Assembly: GCF_023208195.1 (NCBI RefSeq)
Contig: NZ_CP060034.1
Coordinates: forward strand, 3,286,001 to 3,350,000
Direction of reading: 5' to 3'
DNA: 64,000 nucleotides
Origin: Nocardioides sp. InS609-2
Lineage (GTDB): Bacteria; Actinomycetota; Actinomycetes; Propionibacteriales; Nocardioidaceae
The notes under the pieces are model-generated. The model was given only the letters and a program-made list of their open reading frames with translations, ran no database searches and was not told where the DNA came from. Position numbers and translations under genes: made by a program. Below are positions 1 through 7,537 of the stretch, in pieces. The stretch's first letter is position 1, and each line of letters begins with the position of its first letter.

Positions 1-152
1 CCCTCGAAGAGGTGCTCCGTCTCAAGCCGGTCAGCTCCAAGGGCCGCTACATCAAGAAGGTCACCGTCTCGACCACCATGGGCCCCGGCGTCCAGGTCGA
101 CCCCAACCGCACCAAGAACGTTGCGGGCGAGGACGACGCTCCTCAGGCCTGA
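1..152 (+). CDS. rplA: 50S ribosomal protein L1, C-terminal end (partial)
   Basis: Only the last 49 codons are in the window, reading from base 3 to a TGA at 150-152. The translation contains the L1 C-terminal signature [17 protein letters not shown] followed by VQVDPN, and ends in a short acidic tail. L1 binds 23S rRNA at the L1 stalk and represses its own operon in many bacteria. The usual bacterial order rplK-rplA-rplJ-rplL is kept here, except that three minus-strand genes lie between rplA and rplJ. Identification rests on the conserved C-terminus and the nearby L10/L12 genes. Confidence 0.93.
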   Translation, partial: LEEVLRLKPVSSKGRYIKKVTVSTTMGPGVQVDPNRTKNVAGEDDAPQA

Positions 153-170
153 CGCAAAGGCAAAGGCAAG

Positions 171-198
171 GGCCCGGTCACCTCGCGGTGGCCGGGCC
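171..198 (+). terminator. Hairpin terminator after rplA
   Basis: A 12-bp stem (GGCCCGGTCACC / GGTGGCCGGGCC, one G-T pair) with a TCGC loop starts 18 bases after the rplA stop. No long T tract follows, as is common in high-GC actinobacteria. The minus-strand gene beyond ends at 219, so the hairpin may serve both directions. Confidence 0.75.
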
Positions 199-218
199 TT
201 CGCCATTGCGGTGAGGCC

Positions 219-824
219 TCAGGCCTCCACGGTCGGCAGCTCCGCGGTCAGCAGCGCATCGCCCGCACGTCGTACGACGATCTGGCGTACGTCGCGGCGC
301 AGCGTGGCGGCATTGAACCGGCACACCATCAGCACGCCGTCGACCGCCAGCAGCGAACCCGCCGGCACCTCGTCACCCTGGGCAGTCAGGTAGACCACGT
401 CGAAGCTCCGGGCAGCCTCCAGCCCTTCGACGTCGAGCAGCAGCTCGGTGCCCCAGGTGTGGTTGATCAGCCCGGCCTTGGTCGTGACCGAAGCGGGTCC
501 GGTGAAGGAGATGGCCTCGACCACAGGCCCCTCCGGCTCTGCGGACTCCTCGTCGACCAGGCTGCGGGTGGCGTAGCCGGCGATGCCTGCAATGCCTGCG
601 GCGATGCCGCCGGTGAGGAGCAGGCGGCGGACGGGGCCCCGCATCGGCACCACCGTCTCGTCGTCCGCCGGGTCGTACATCCGCTCCGCAGCCGCGCGCA
701 GGGCAGCAACGCGGTCGGGCGGGGGGGTGCGGTCAGGATCGTGTCCCATGCTGTCTCCCAGGGCCGCGAGGACCTCGTCCTCGTCGTCCCAGTCGGGCCC
801 CGGACGGCGGGTGTCGTCCGTCAT
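219..824 (-). CDS. Putative membrane anti-sigma-like partner of the adjacent ECF sigma factor
   Basis: This 201-aa protein has an acidic cytoplasmic N-terminus, one likely membrane segment near residues 67-87 (RRLLLTGGIAAGIAGIAGYA), and an outer domain of about 110 residues. Its ATG overlaps the stop of the sigma-factor gene by four bases (ATGA), which implies translational coupling. A single-pass protein directly following an ECF sigma gene is the usual place for an anti-sigma factor. I see no zinc-binding HxxxCxxC motif, so it is not a classical ZAS anti-sigma. The role is inferred from position and topology, not from a recognised domain. Confidence 0.6.
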   Translation of the reverse strand: MTDDTRRPGPDWDDEDEVLAALGDSMGHDPDRTPPPDRVAALRAAAERMYDPADDETVVPMRGPVRRLLLTGGIAAGIAGIAGYATRSLVDEESAEPEGPVVEAISFTGPASVTTKAGLINHTWGTELLLDVEGLEAARSFDVVYLTAQGDEVPAGSLLAVDGVLMVCRFNAATLRRDVRQIVVRRAGDALLTAELPTVEA

Positions 825-1381
825 GCCATCAGCCCCTCGAACTCGGTACGAAGGCGCGCGAGCGCCCGCGACTGTGCGGTCCGTACGGCGCCCGCCTTGC
901 GGTCGGTGAGCACGGCCACCTGCTCGGCGTCGAGCCCGGCGACGACCCGCAGCTCCAGCACTTCCTGGTCGGCGGCCGAGAGCCGGGAGAAGGCGAACGC
1001 CAGCTGGGACTGTTCCTCCGCGGCCAGCACGGCGTGCACCGGGTCGGGCGCCTCGCCGTGCTGCATCTCGTCGAGGACGGCCGGGTCAGCCGGCGTCTGC
1101 CGGGTCGACGCGCGGTAGGCCTCCAGGACGACGTTGCGTGCGATGCCGAACAGCCAGCCGTCGATGCCCACCCCGGTGGGGGAGTAGCTGTCGATCTTGT
1201 CCATCGCCCGGGTCATCGTCTCGCTCACCGCTTCGTCTGCCTGTTCCTCGGTGGCCAGCCGCCGGCGGGCGTAGGTGAACAACCGTGGGTAGACCCCGCG
1301 GTAGACCTCTTCCCACGCGTCGGGGTCGCCCGCTCGCGCGCGCTCGACCAGCCGGCGCTCCTGCGCCCGAGTAGTACCCAT
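821..1381 (-). CDS. RNA polymerase sigma factor, ECF (sigma-70) family
   Basis: The 186-aa protein has the two-domain layout of an ECF sigma factor. Region 2 lies around residues 10-85 and includes YRGVYPRLFTYARRRL and GWLFGIARNVVLEAYR. Region 4 lies around residues 130-180, with LSAADQEVLELRVVAGL and a helix-turn-helix ending in QSRALARLR. It should direct RNA polymerase to a small regulon, possibly under control of the coupled downstream membrane protein. The ATG at 1381 is chosen; a GTG one codon upstream (1384) is equally possible. No clear ribosome-binding site is seen for either. Confidence 0.88.
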   Translation of the reverse strand: MGTTRAQERRLVERARAGDPDAWEEVYRGVYPRLFTYARRRLATEEQADEAVSETMTRAMDKIDSYSPTGVGIDGWLFGIARNVVLEAYRASTRQTPADPAVLDEMQHGEAPDPVHAVLAAEEQSQLAFAFSRLSAADQEVLELRVVAGLDAEQVAVLTDRKAGAVRTAQSRALARLRTEFEGLMA

Positions 1382-1442
1382 CACCAGTGCATGCCTGTCG
1401 CTGCCCCCGCGTTACGTGTGTTCCGGGTCGCAGTCTTGCGAA

Positions 1443-2441
1443 CTACTCGGTGAAGACCCGCTCGTCGACGAGCTTCTCGGCCACGACCTGGCCCTCGGGC
1501 ACGAAGCGGCCGCACTCGAAGTGCTTGCGGAACTCCACCTCACCGCCGGTGCGACCGGACCGGTTCTTCTCGACGGTCACGACGGACCAGCCCTTGAAGT
1601 GCTCACCGTTGTTGGCGCCGTACACGAGGTGGTGGCGGGCGACCACATCTGCCTTGTTGCTCAAGATGAGTACGACGTCGGCCTCGTAGGCCAGGGACGT
1701 GGAGCCGCGCATGTTGCGAGCCCGCATCCGCGTGCCCGGCTCGAGGCCGGCCCGGTCGGACGCTGAGATCGCGATCACGGGGCACTCGAACTCGATGCTG
1801 AGGTCCTTCAGCCGCTCGGTCACGTGGGTGACCTGCTCCTCCTCGGTGAGGTGCTCGGGGGCGCGCACCTTCTGGAGGTAGTCGACCACCACGAGGGGCG
1901 GTACGCCGTGCAGGGCCACCACGTCCTTCACGGCCGCCGCGATCACATCGAGGGTCGTCTGGGTCGTCGTCGAGCGGTGGATGTGCAGCCGCGAGGCGTA
2001 GTCGCTGACGGCCGTCAGGGCAGCGACGCCGTCGGCGTGCTCGCCCAGCCGCTCGGGGAGGCCACCGGCGACGCCGTCGGAGCCCTCGAAGGCGGCGCGC
2101 ACCTGGCGGACGCTGAGCGGCATCGAGCTGGTCGACGCCTCGGCTGCCTCGGACGAGATGATCTTCTGGAGCAGGGACTCGGCCTCGAGCTCGAAGGACA
2201 AGAAGATGACCGGGCGTCCGGAGCCGGCGCAGCTGCGGGCGACCTGCAGCGCGAAGGTGGTCTTGCCCTCGCCCTGGGCGCCGGCGAGCAGGTTGAGCGT
2301 GCCCTCCCTCAGACCGCCGCCGAGCTCCTCGTCGAGGAGCGGAAACCCGGTCGGCCAGACGTGCGCGGCGTTCTCGGGGTCGAGCAGGCGTCCGTCGACT
2401 CTTTCGAGTACGTCGCTCAGGGCGGTCAGCTTCGGGTCCAC
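1443..2441 (-). CDS. DnaB-like helicase C-terminal-domain ATPase
   Basis: This 332-aa RecA-fold ATPase resembles the C-terminal half of the replicative helicase DnaB. Walker A is GAQGEGKT (about residues 54-61), Walker B is VVVDYLQ, and the late MRGSTSLAYEADVV segment matches the DnaB stretch that carries the arginine-finger and loop elements. It lacks the N-terminal DnaB primase-binding domain, so it is not the replicative helicase itself. It starts at GTG and is transcribed away from the rplJ promoter about 50 bp off. A stand-alone DnaB-C, RadA-like or KaiC-like role in DNA metabolism is possible, but the substrate is unknown. Confidence 0.75.
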   Translation of the reverse strand: MDPKLTALSDVLERVDGRLLDPENAAHVWPTGFPLLDEELGGGLREGTLNLLAGAQGEGKTTFALQVARSCAGSGRPVIFLSFELEAESLLQKIISSEAAEASTSSMPLSVRQVRAAFEGSDGVAGGLPERLGEHADGVAALTAVSDYASRLHIHRSTTTQTTLDVIAAAVKDVVALHGVPPLVVVDYLQKVRAPEHLTEEEQVTHVTERLKDLSIEFECPVIAISASDRAGLEPGTRMRARNMRGSTSLAYEADVVLILSNKADVVARHHLVYGANNGEHFKGWSVVTVEKNRSGRTGGEVEFRKHFECGRFVPEGQVVAEKLVDERVFTE

Positions 2442-2490
2442 TGCCTGATTTCAGCACGGCAGAAAGTGCAGCGTTGCCGAACGCGTGGAT

Positions 2491-2519
2491 TTGGCACCCC
2501 CCTCGCCGCGGCGTACTCT
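2491..2519 (+). promoter_or_regulatory. Probable housekeeping promoter of rplJ-rplL
   Basis: TTGGCA (2491-2496) and TACTCT (2514-2519) are separated by exactly 17 bp, a good match to sigma-70/SigA-type promoters. Transcription would start near 2526, giving an untranslated leader of about 190 bases before rplJ. Confidence 0.65.
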
Positions 2520-2540
2520 TCTCGACGAAACCAGAGACCG

Positions 2541-2640
2541 CCGGTAGTCAGACTGTGCATGCAGTCAGACCGAAGGTTCCGCGTGAAAGCGGACGACCTG
2601 CGCAGGTGAGAGCAAGACCCGCAGCCCTGCTGTGAAGTCC
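2541..2640 (+). ncRNA. Putative ribosomal protein L10 leader (autoregulatory 5' UTR)
   Basis: The 5' region between the rplJ promoter and start codon is rich in pairing potential. GACTG/CAGTC arms occur at 2551-2566 and a perfect ACCTGCGCAGGT palindrome at 2596-2607, followed by a purine-rich AGAGCAAGA stretch. L10 leaders in this position bind the L10(L12)n complex and repress translation. Position and structure support the call; it has not been matched to a covariance model. Confidence 0.5.
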
Positions 2641-2666
2641 ACGCCTCGAGCCTGTGCTCGGGGCGT
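2641..2666 (+). terminator. Hairpin in rplJ leader, possible attenuator
   Basis: ACGCCTCGAG (2641-2650) pairs with CTCGGGGCGT (2657-2666) through a CCTGTG loop, giving a 10-bp stem with one G-T pair. The next bases, TCGTCATTCT, are comparatively T-rich. It sits between the leader and the rplJ ribosome-binding site, where a conditional terminator would act. Confidence 0.45.
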
Positions 2667-2718
2667 TCGTCATTCTCACGGCATCGGCGCGGTGGTCTCT
2701 CCGTCCGGAAGGAGACCC

Positions 2719-3411
2719 ATGGCGCGGCCAGACAAGACTGCTGCCGTTGCGGAGATCGTTGAGTCGTTCAACGGTGCCGCCGGAGCTGTGCTGACCGAAT
2801 ACCGCGGTCTCACCGTGAAGCAGCTGCAGGAACTGCGGCGCTCCCTCGGCGAGAACGCCAGCTACGCCGTGGTCAAGAACACGCTCGCCAAGATTGCCGC
2901 CAAGGACGCGGGGATCTCCGGCTTCGATGACCTGCTCACCGGCCCCACCGCTATCGCCTTCATCAGTGGCGATGTGGTCGAGGCCGCCAAGGGTCTGCGT
3001 GACTTCGCCAAGGCAAACCCCGCCCTTGTCATCAAGGGTGGAGTCCTGGACGGCAACGCTCTCGACGCGGCAGAGGTGGCCAAGCTGGCCGACCTCGAGT
3101 CGCGTGAGGTGCTCATGGGCAAGCTCGCGGGCGCCATGCTCGCGTCGCTCTCCCAGGCCGTCTACCTGCTCAACGCCCCGCTCTCGCAGGCTGCCCGGCT
3201 CGCCGGCGCCCTGCAGGCGAAGCGTGCCGAAGAATCTGGGCAGGACTCCTCTGAATCCCTCGCAGGTGGTGCCGGTACGCCGGCAGAACCCGCTGCCGAG
3301 GAGGCCCCGGCGCTCGACGAGGCCGCTCCCGCAGAGGAGGCCGCTCCCACCGAGGATGCTGCCCCCGCCGCGGAGGCGACCGACGAGGCTGCCGAGTCCA
3401 CCGACGCCTGA
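2719..3411 (+). CDS. rplJ: 50S ribosomal protein L10 with long acidic C-terminal tail
   Basis: L10 forms the base of the ribosomal stalk and binds L7/L12 dimers. The ATG at 2719 follows GGAAGGAGACCC, a strong ribosome-binding site, so the longer upstream frame is rejected. Residues 1-170 match the L10 family, including the [14 protein letters not shown] and VVKNTLAK motifs. The protein is 230 aa, against about 165-180 for typical L10. The extra 55 or so residues are an Ala/Glu/Pro-rich, low-complexity acidic extension after the helix that binds L12. Co-transcription with rplL is expected from the 91-bp gap. Confidence 0.96.
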   Translation: MARPDKTAAVAEIVESFNGAAGAVLTEYRGLTVKQLQELRRSLGENASYAVVKNTLAKIAAKDAGISGFDDLLTGPTAIAFISGDVVEAAKGLRDFAKANPALVIKGGVLDGNALDAAEVAKLADLESREVLMGKLAGAMLASLSQAVYLLNAPLSQAARLAGALQAKRAEESGQDSSESLAGGAGTPAEPAAEEAPALDEAAPAEEAAPTEDAAPAAEATDEAAESTDA

Positions 3412-3453
3412 CCGGTCACCCGACCGGTCACGTCTGACCACCACCTGAAACCC

Positions 3454-3479
3454 GGCCGGCCCGCATCCGCGGACCGGCC
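3454..3479 (+). promoter_or_regulatory. Hairpin in the rplJ-rplL gap
   Basis: GGCCGGCCCGC and GCGGACCGGCC form an 11-bp stem with one mismatch around an ATCC loop, ending 23 bases before the rplL start. Two copies of GACCGGTCA (3410-3418 and 3422-3430) precede it. A hairpin here could act in RNA processing or in setting the high L12:L10 ratio; that role is inferred. Confidence 0.4.
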
Positions 3480-3502
3480 ACCGAATGGAAGGAAACGCCA
3501 TC

Positions 3503-3892
3503 ATGGCGAAGCTCAGCACTGACGAGCTCCTCGACGCGTTCAAGGAGATGACCCTCATCGAGCTCTCCGAGTTCGTGAAGCAGTTCGAGGAGACCTTCGG
3601 CGTGACCGCCGCTGCTCCCGTTGCCGTCGCCGCTGCCCCGGCCGCCGGTGGCGCTGCTGGTGGCGAAGCCGCCGCCGAGCAGGACGAGTTCGACGTGATC
3701 CTCGAAGCCGCTGGCGACAAGAAGATCAACGTCATCAAGGAGGTGCGCGCCCTCACTTCGCTCGGTCTGAAGGAGGCCAAGGACCTCGTTGAGTCGGCTC
3801 CGAAGGAGATCCTCGAGAAGGTCGACAAGGCCGCTGCTCAGAAGGCGAAGGAGGCCCTCGAGGCCGCCGGCGCCACCGTCACCGTCAAGTGA
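3503..3892 (+). CDS. rplL: 50S ribosomal protein L7/L12
   Basis: The 129-aa stalk protein recruits translation GTPases and is present as several dimers on L10. The N-terminal dimerisation domain (about residues 1-35, [16 protein letters not shown]) is followed by an Ala/Gly-rich hinge (36-58). The C-terminal domain contains [20 protein letters not shown] and [10 protein letters not shown], which is the factor-binding surface. GGAAGGAAACGCCATC supplies the ribosome-binding site before the ATG. A strong hairpin terminator follows the gene. Confidence 0.97.
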   Translation: MAKLSTDELLDAFKEMTLIELSEFVKQFEETFGVTAAAPVAVAAAPAAGGAAGGEAAAEQDEFDVILEAAGDKKINVIKEVRALTSLGLKEAKDLVESAPKEILEKVDKAAAQKAKEALEAAGATVTVK

Positions 3893-3942
3893 CGATCAGC
3901 TAGCCAAGAGCCTTCACAGGTTCGCCGCTCATGCGGCACCGC

Positions 3943-3974
3943 AGGGCGGTCACCCCATCGGGGTGGCCGCCCTT
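3943..3974 (+). terminator. Terminator of the rplJ-rplL operon
   Basis: AGGGCGGTCACCCC pairs with GGGGTGGCCGCCCT over 14 bp with one G-T pair and a three-base ATC loop, 50 bases after rplL. It separates the ribosomal operon from the one-carbon island. Confidence 0.85.
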
Positions 3975-4034
3975 CGGCATGTCCGGCCAGCCCTGTACCG
4001 GAGGCGTTCCAGCGATTAGGCTGGCGGTGGCCTG

Positions 4035-4068
4035 ATGCGTATCACGAAACGAGTTGCTTAATGCGCAA
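4035..4068 (+). promoter_or_regulatory. Tandem TTGCG-N5-CGCAA-type operator at metF
   Basis: Two 15-bp elements lie 19 bp apart: ATGCG-TATCA-CGAAA (4035-4049) and TTGCT-TAATG-CGCAA (4054-4068). The second covers the first possible metF start codon. The same arrangement recurs at 14921-14954 and 23453-23486, and in looser form at 15853-15887, suggesting shared control by an IclR regulator of this island. Confidence 0.55.
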
Positions 4069-4906
4069 CAAACGATCCGCCGAGACGATGATCCGTCTGC
4101 TCGGGAACGCCCGGTACGAAGTGCTGCCCACCGCGTCGACCGAGGACAAGGTGCTGGAGCACCTGCCGCGCGAGCGGACGATCACCGTGACGGCCTCTCC
4201 GGGCAAGGGCCTCGAGGCCACGCTCGACCTGGCCGAGCGGCTGACCGGGCACGGCTATGCCGTCGTACCCCACCTCGCGGCCCGGATGATCAGCGGCCGG
4301 ACGGAGCTGGGCGAGATCGCGGACCGGCTCACGGGCAAGGGCATCACGCGCGTGTTCGTGCCCGGCGGCGATGCCGAGCCGGCCGGTGACTACCAGGACG
4401 CACTCGGCGTGCTGGAGGACCTCGCCGCGCTCGGGAGGCCGTTCGCGCACGTAGGGATCACCGGCTACCCGGAGACGCACCCGAAGATCGCCGACGACCT
4501 GACCGTGCAGTCGATGTGGGACAAGCGCCGCTACGCCACCCACATCGTCAGCAATCTGACCTTCGACCCCGCGGTGGTCCGCGACTGGCTGCACCGGCTG
4601 CGAGCCCGGGGGGTCGCCACGCCACTGCTGCTTGGCATGCCCGGCCCGGTGGACCGGACCAAGCTGGTCGCGATGGCGGGCCGGATCGGGGTCGGCGAGT
4701 CCACCCGGTTCCTGGTCAAGCACCGGGGCACCTTGGCCCGGTTGGCGTCGCCGGGTGGGTTCACCGGCGAGCGGTTCCTCGAGAAGTGCGCGCCGGCCCT
4801 CGGCGAGCCCGGCTCGCTGGTCGAGGGGCTGCACGTCTTCACGTTCAACCAGATCGCCGAGACCGAGGCCTGGCGGACCGACCTGCTGGACCGGCTCCGT
4901 CGATAG
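4061..4906 (+). CDS. Methylenetetrahydrofolate reductase family protein
   Basis: The 281-aa protein is a MetF/MTHFR-type TIM barrel, with TASPGKGLEATLDLAERL, VPHLAARMISG and HVGITGYPETHP matching conserved barrel strands. The family interconverts 5-methyl-THF and 5,10-methylene-THF. Beside a methyltransferase system that produces methyl-THF, the oxidative direction is the likely one, feeding methyl groups from betaine into the one-carbon pool. Because of its context it may not be the biosynthetic MetF for methionine. The start is uncertain: ATG 4061 lies inside the operator, and ATG 4088 (MIRLLGNARYEVLP) also fits the family N-terminus. Confidence 0.8.
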   Translation: MRNKRSAETMIRLLGNARYEVLPTASTEDKVLEHLPRERTITVTASPGKGLEATLDLAERLTGHGYAVVPHLAARMISGRTELGEIADRLTGKGITRVFVPGGDAEPAGDYQDALGVLEDLAALGRPFAHVGITGYPETHPKIADDLTVQSMWDKRRYATHIVSNLTFDPAVVRDWLHRLRARGVATPLLLGMPGPVDRTKLVAMAGRIGVGESTRFLVKHRGTLARLASPGGFTGERFLEKCAPALGEPGSLVEGLHVFTFNQIAETEAWRTDLLDRLRR

Positions 4907-4961
4907 TCCAGTCACTTCTGGTCGTTCTCGGGCTCCGGAACGACAAGTTGTGACTGGACTA
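4904..4961. terminator. Symmetric bidirectional terminator containing both stop codons
   Basis: The outer arms TAGTCCAGTCAC (4904-4915) and GTGACTGGACTA (4950-4961) are perfectly complementary over 12 bp. Inner arms GTCGTTC and GAACGAC, then CGG/CCG around GCT, continue the structure. The first three bases are the metF stop codon and the last three are the complement of the DUF1638 gene's TAG, so one hairpin ends both convergent genes. Confidence 0.8.
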
Positions 4962-5546
4962 CCCGAGCGAAACGGCGGGGAGCAGCAGGTCCGCGAGTGC
5001 CTTCTCGAGGCCCCGGTCACCGGTCTCGACGACAGTCAGCGGCAGCCCGATCCGGTCTGCGGCATGCTGCGCCAGCGAGAGAAGCTCGTCGTCGGGCTCC
5101 TGGGCCAGCCACACGACGCGCGTGTAGTGGGTGAAGTAGGTGTCGCGCAGGTCGGGGTAGCGGTCGAGGCCGAGCTCCTGCAGCACCGTGCGGGCGAACG
5201 ACCTCACCAGGAAGTCGGTGAGCAGGTAGGTCCCCGGCTGCTCGCTGAAGAACGTTTCCAGCCGTGACGCACCGGCGTACACGTCGTAGCAGTGCAGCCC
5301 GGGCAGCCGCCGCAGGCCGAGGTCGTCGCAGACCTCGTCGAGGGCGCCGTACGTCCCGCAGTCGGCGTAGCCGATGACCACCTGGGAGTACGACGCGGCG
5401 AGCTCGTCCGCCAGCCGGCGCACCTCGCCGGCGATCCGGTCGGGCTGGTTGTGCAGCAGTGGAGGCAAGGGGTGCACGTCGACGGGCCAGCCACGGCGGG
5501 AAACGATCGCGGCCACGGGCTGGGCGATCGCCCCGCACGCGATCAC
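4959..5546 (-). CDS. DUF1638-type protein of the corrinoid methyltransferase operon
   Basis: This protein of about 195 aa resembles DUF1638 proteins. Four cysteines occur in motifs IACGAIA, YADCGTYG, DEVCDD and GLHCYD, which could bind a metal or cofactor. Function is not established. It is the last gene of the unit iclR1-corrinoid protein-methyltransferase-reactivase, 10 bp after the reactivase stop. GTG 5546 (first residues MIACGAIAQP) is chosen because the reading frame upstream of it is a serine-rich string with no family character, lying inside the reactivase gene. Maturation or cobalt/corrinoid handling is a plausible but untested role. Confidence 0.65.
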   Translation of the reverse strand: MIACGAIAQPVAAIVSRRGWPVDVHPLPPLLHNQPDRIAGEVRRLADELAASYSQVVIGYADCGTYGALDEVCDDLGLRRLPGLHCYDVYAGASRLETFFSEQPGTYLLTDFLVRSFARTVLQELGLDRYPDLRDTYFTHYTRVVWLAQEPDDELLSLAQHAADRIGLPLTVVETGDRGLEKALADLLLPAVSLG

Positions 5547-5556
5547 GGCCGTGCGG

Positions 5557-7527
5557 TCAGAACGAGAGCTGCTCGACGAACTTGTCGTTGAAGTCGGGGC
5601 GGTCGGAGAGCTCGACATAGGCCACCTCCTCCAGCAGCGCCTGGGCGCCGGCGCGCTCACGCACCGACAGGAGGGCCATCTTCGCGCCCTCGCCAGCGAC
5701 GTTGCCTGCGGCGACGATCCGCAGGACCGGGAGCTTGGGCACGAGACCGATCCGAACCGCTGAGGCAGGGGAGAGATAGCTGCCGAAGGAACCCGCGAGC
5801 AGCACCTGCTGGATGTCGCGGTGCTCGAGGCCGAGCTGCTCGAGGAGCAGCGTCCAGCCGGTGGAGATCGCGGCCTTGGCGAACTGGAGCTCGCGTACGT
5901 CGCGTTGCGAGAGGTAGACGCACTCCGCCGGCTCGGTCTGCGGGGTGGGCCGGTGCAGAAGGAAGACGCGTTCCTCGCCGACCTTGGCCATCCGGTCGGC
6001 GAGAGCGGGCGCGATCTCCTTGGCCGACTCGTCCGGCACCAGCCGGCCCGAGCTGTCGAGCAACCCGACGCGCACCAGCTCGGCCACCGCGTCGACCAGC
6101 CCGGAGCCGCACAGCCCGCGGGGCTCGACGTCGCCGATCACACCGAGCGTGACGGCGGGCTCCTCCCCGAGCGCGTTGGGGTCGAGCTTGATCACCTCGA
6201 TGGCGCCGTCGGCGGCGCGCATCCCGCACCGGATGGCCCCGCCCTCGAAGGCCGGGCCGGCCGGGGCGGCGGTGGAGAGGATGGTGTCGCCGTCACTGAG
6301 CACGATCTCGCAGTTGGTGCCGACGTCGATGAAGAGCCGGGTCCGCTTGTCGCGGTCCATGCCGGTTGCCAGCATCCCGGCCACGATGTCGCCGCCGACG
6401 TACGCGCCGAGCGCCGGGAAGAAGAAGGCGCGCGCTCGCGGGTGCAGGGTCAGGCCGAGCTCGGACGCGAGCACCGACGGCGGCTGGGCGGACGACATCA
6501 CGAACGGTGCGACACCGAGTGGTTCGGGGTCGATCCCCAGCGCCAGCGCGGTCATCGTGGCGTTGCCGGCGATCGCCACCTCGTAGACCTGGGCCGGGTC
6601 GATACCCGCCTCGCGGCAGACCTGGCCCGCCAGCTCGGCCAGCGTCGCACCGGCCGCCTGCTGGAGCCGGCCGAGCGTGTCCTTGTCCATCATCGTCGCG
6701 CTGATGCGGCTGATCACGTCGCCACCGAACGGCTGCTGCTTGTTGAGCATCGACGTGACCGCGAGGGGTGTGCCGGTGCCGACGTCGAGCAGCGTCCCCA
6801 CCACGGTGGTGGTGCCGAGGTCGAAGGCGATCGCGTAGCGAGCAGCGGTCGTGTCGCCCGGCTCGACGTCGATCAGGTCCTCGTCGACGATCACCGCGGT
6901 CACCTTGAAGTCGGCCTCGCGAAGCACGGTCGACAGCCGGCGGAGCACGTGCAGGTCGGCGGTCAGCTCGAGGTCCTCGATGGCGTCGGTCAGCCGGACC
7001 AGGTCGGTGCGCTGGTCGGCGAGCGTGGCCTCCTCGAGCTCGACGTACCGCTTCTGCAACGCCGGCCGCAGGATCACCTGGCGCCCGATGCCGACGGTCG
7101 CGGCCTTGGGCCGAGTGGTCAGCGGCGGCACCTCGACCGTGAGGTCGCGGGTGGCCTGCACGAGGCAGCCCAGTCGCCAGCCGGCGGCGATCTGCTCGCT
7201 CGAGAAAGTGCGTACGTCGTGCCGGGTGATGGGCACCTGGCCGCCCTCGACCCGGATCTTGCACTTGTGGCAGGTGCCGTGTCCGCCGCAGGTCGAGTCG
7301 ATGGCGATGCCGTTCCACGACGCGGCGTCGAAGACGGTCACCCCGGGAGGAACACGTACGCCGCGCTGCGTCGGCGGCGCCTCGGCGCCGCCCTCGGTCA
7401 GGCTGTGGATCGTGAAGGCGAGGTCGACCCGGCCGGTGCCGTCGTGGCTGGCGGGCTCCGCCCCGGACGGCTCGATCAGACCCTCGCGGGCCACGTCCGC
7501 GAGGGAGAAGTCGGGCCCGTCGGTCAC
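5557..7527 (-). CDS. Corrinoid-protein reductive activator, [2Fe-2S] ferredoxin plus ASKHA (DUF4445) domains
   Basis: The 656-aa protein has an N-terminal plant-type [2Fe-2S] domain with cysteines 80, 86, 89 and 121 (STCGGHGTCHKCK, then GCLV). A large ASKHA-fold ATPase-like region follows, containing YAIAFDLGTTTVVGTLLD near residue 230 and GGDIVAGMLATGMD further on. Such RACE/RamA-like proteins use ATP and reductant to return inactive Co(II) corrinoid to Co(I) after accidental oxidation. Its position after the corrinoid protein and pterin methyltransferase genes fits that role exactly. Archaeal RamA instead uses 4Fe-4S clusters. It begins at GTG, 10 bp after the preceding stop. Confidence 0.85.
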   Translation of the reverse strand: MTDGPDFSLADVAREGLIEPSGAEPASHDGTGRVDLAFTIHSLTEGGAEAPPTQRGVRVPPGVTVFDAASWNGIAIDSTCGGHGTCHKCKIRVEGGQVPITRHDVRTFSSEQIAAGWRLGCLVQATRDLTVEVPPLTTRPKAATVGIGRQVILRPALQKRYVELEEATLADQRTDLVRLTDAIEDLELTADLHVLRRLSTVLREADFKVTAVIVDEDLIDVEPGDTTAARYAIAFDLGTTTVVGTLLDVGTGTPLAVTSMLNKQQPFGGDVISRISATMMDKDTLGRLQQAAGATLAELAGQVCREAGIDPAQVYEVAIAGNATMTALALGIDPEPLGVAPFVMSSAQPPSVLASELGLTLHPRARAFFFPALGAYVGGDIVAGMLATGMDRDKRTRLFIDVGTNCEIVLSDGDTILSTAAPAGPAFEGGAIRCGMRAADGAIEVIKLDPNALGEEPAVTLGVIGDVEPRGLCGSGLVDAVAELVRVGLLDSSGRLVPDESAKEIAPALADRMAKVGEERVFLLHRPTPQTEPAECVYLSQRDVRELQFAKAAISTGWTLLLEQLGLEHRDIQQVLLAGSFGSYLSPASAVRIGLVPKLPVLRIVAAGNVAGEGAKMALLSVRERAGAQALLEEVAYVELSDRPDFNDKFVEQLSF

Positions 7528-7537
7528 GGTGAGCTGC

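Noticed and set aside
2632-2718. Longer rplJ frame from 2632
   Set aside because: It reads through the leader hairpin; ATG 2719 has a strong ribosome-binding site and the L10 start MARPDK.
4035-4068. Short regularly spaced repeats as a CRISPR fragment
   Set aside because: Only two degenerate 15-bp elements, no leader or cas genes, and the same motif recurs before pathway genes, so it is an operator.
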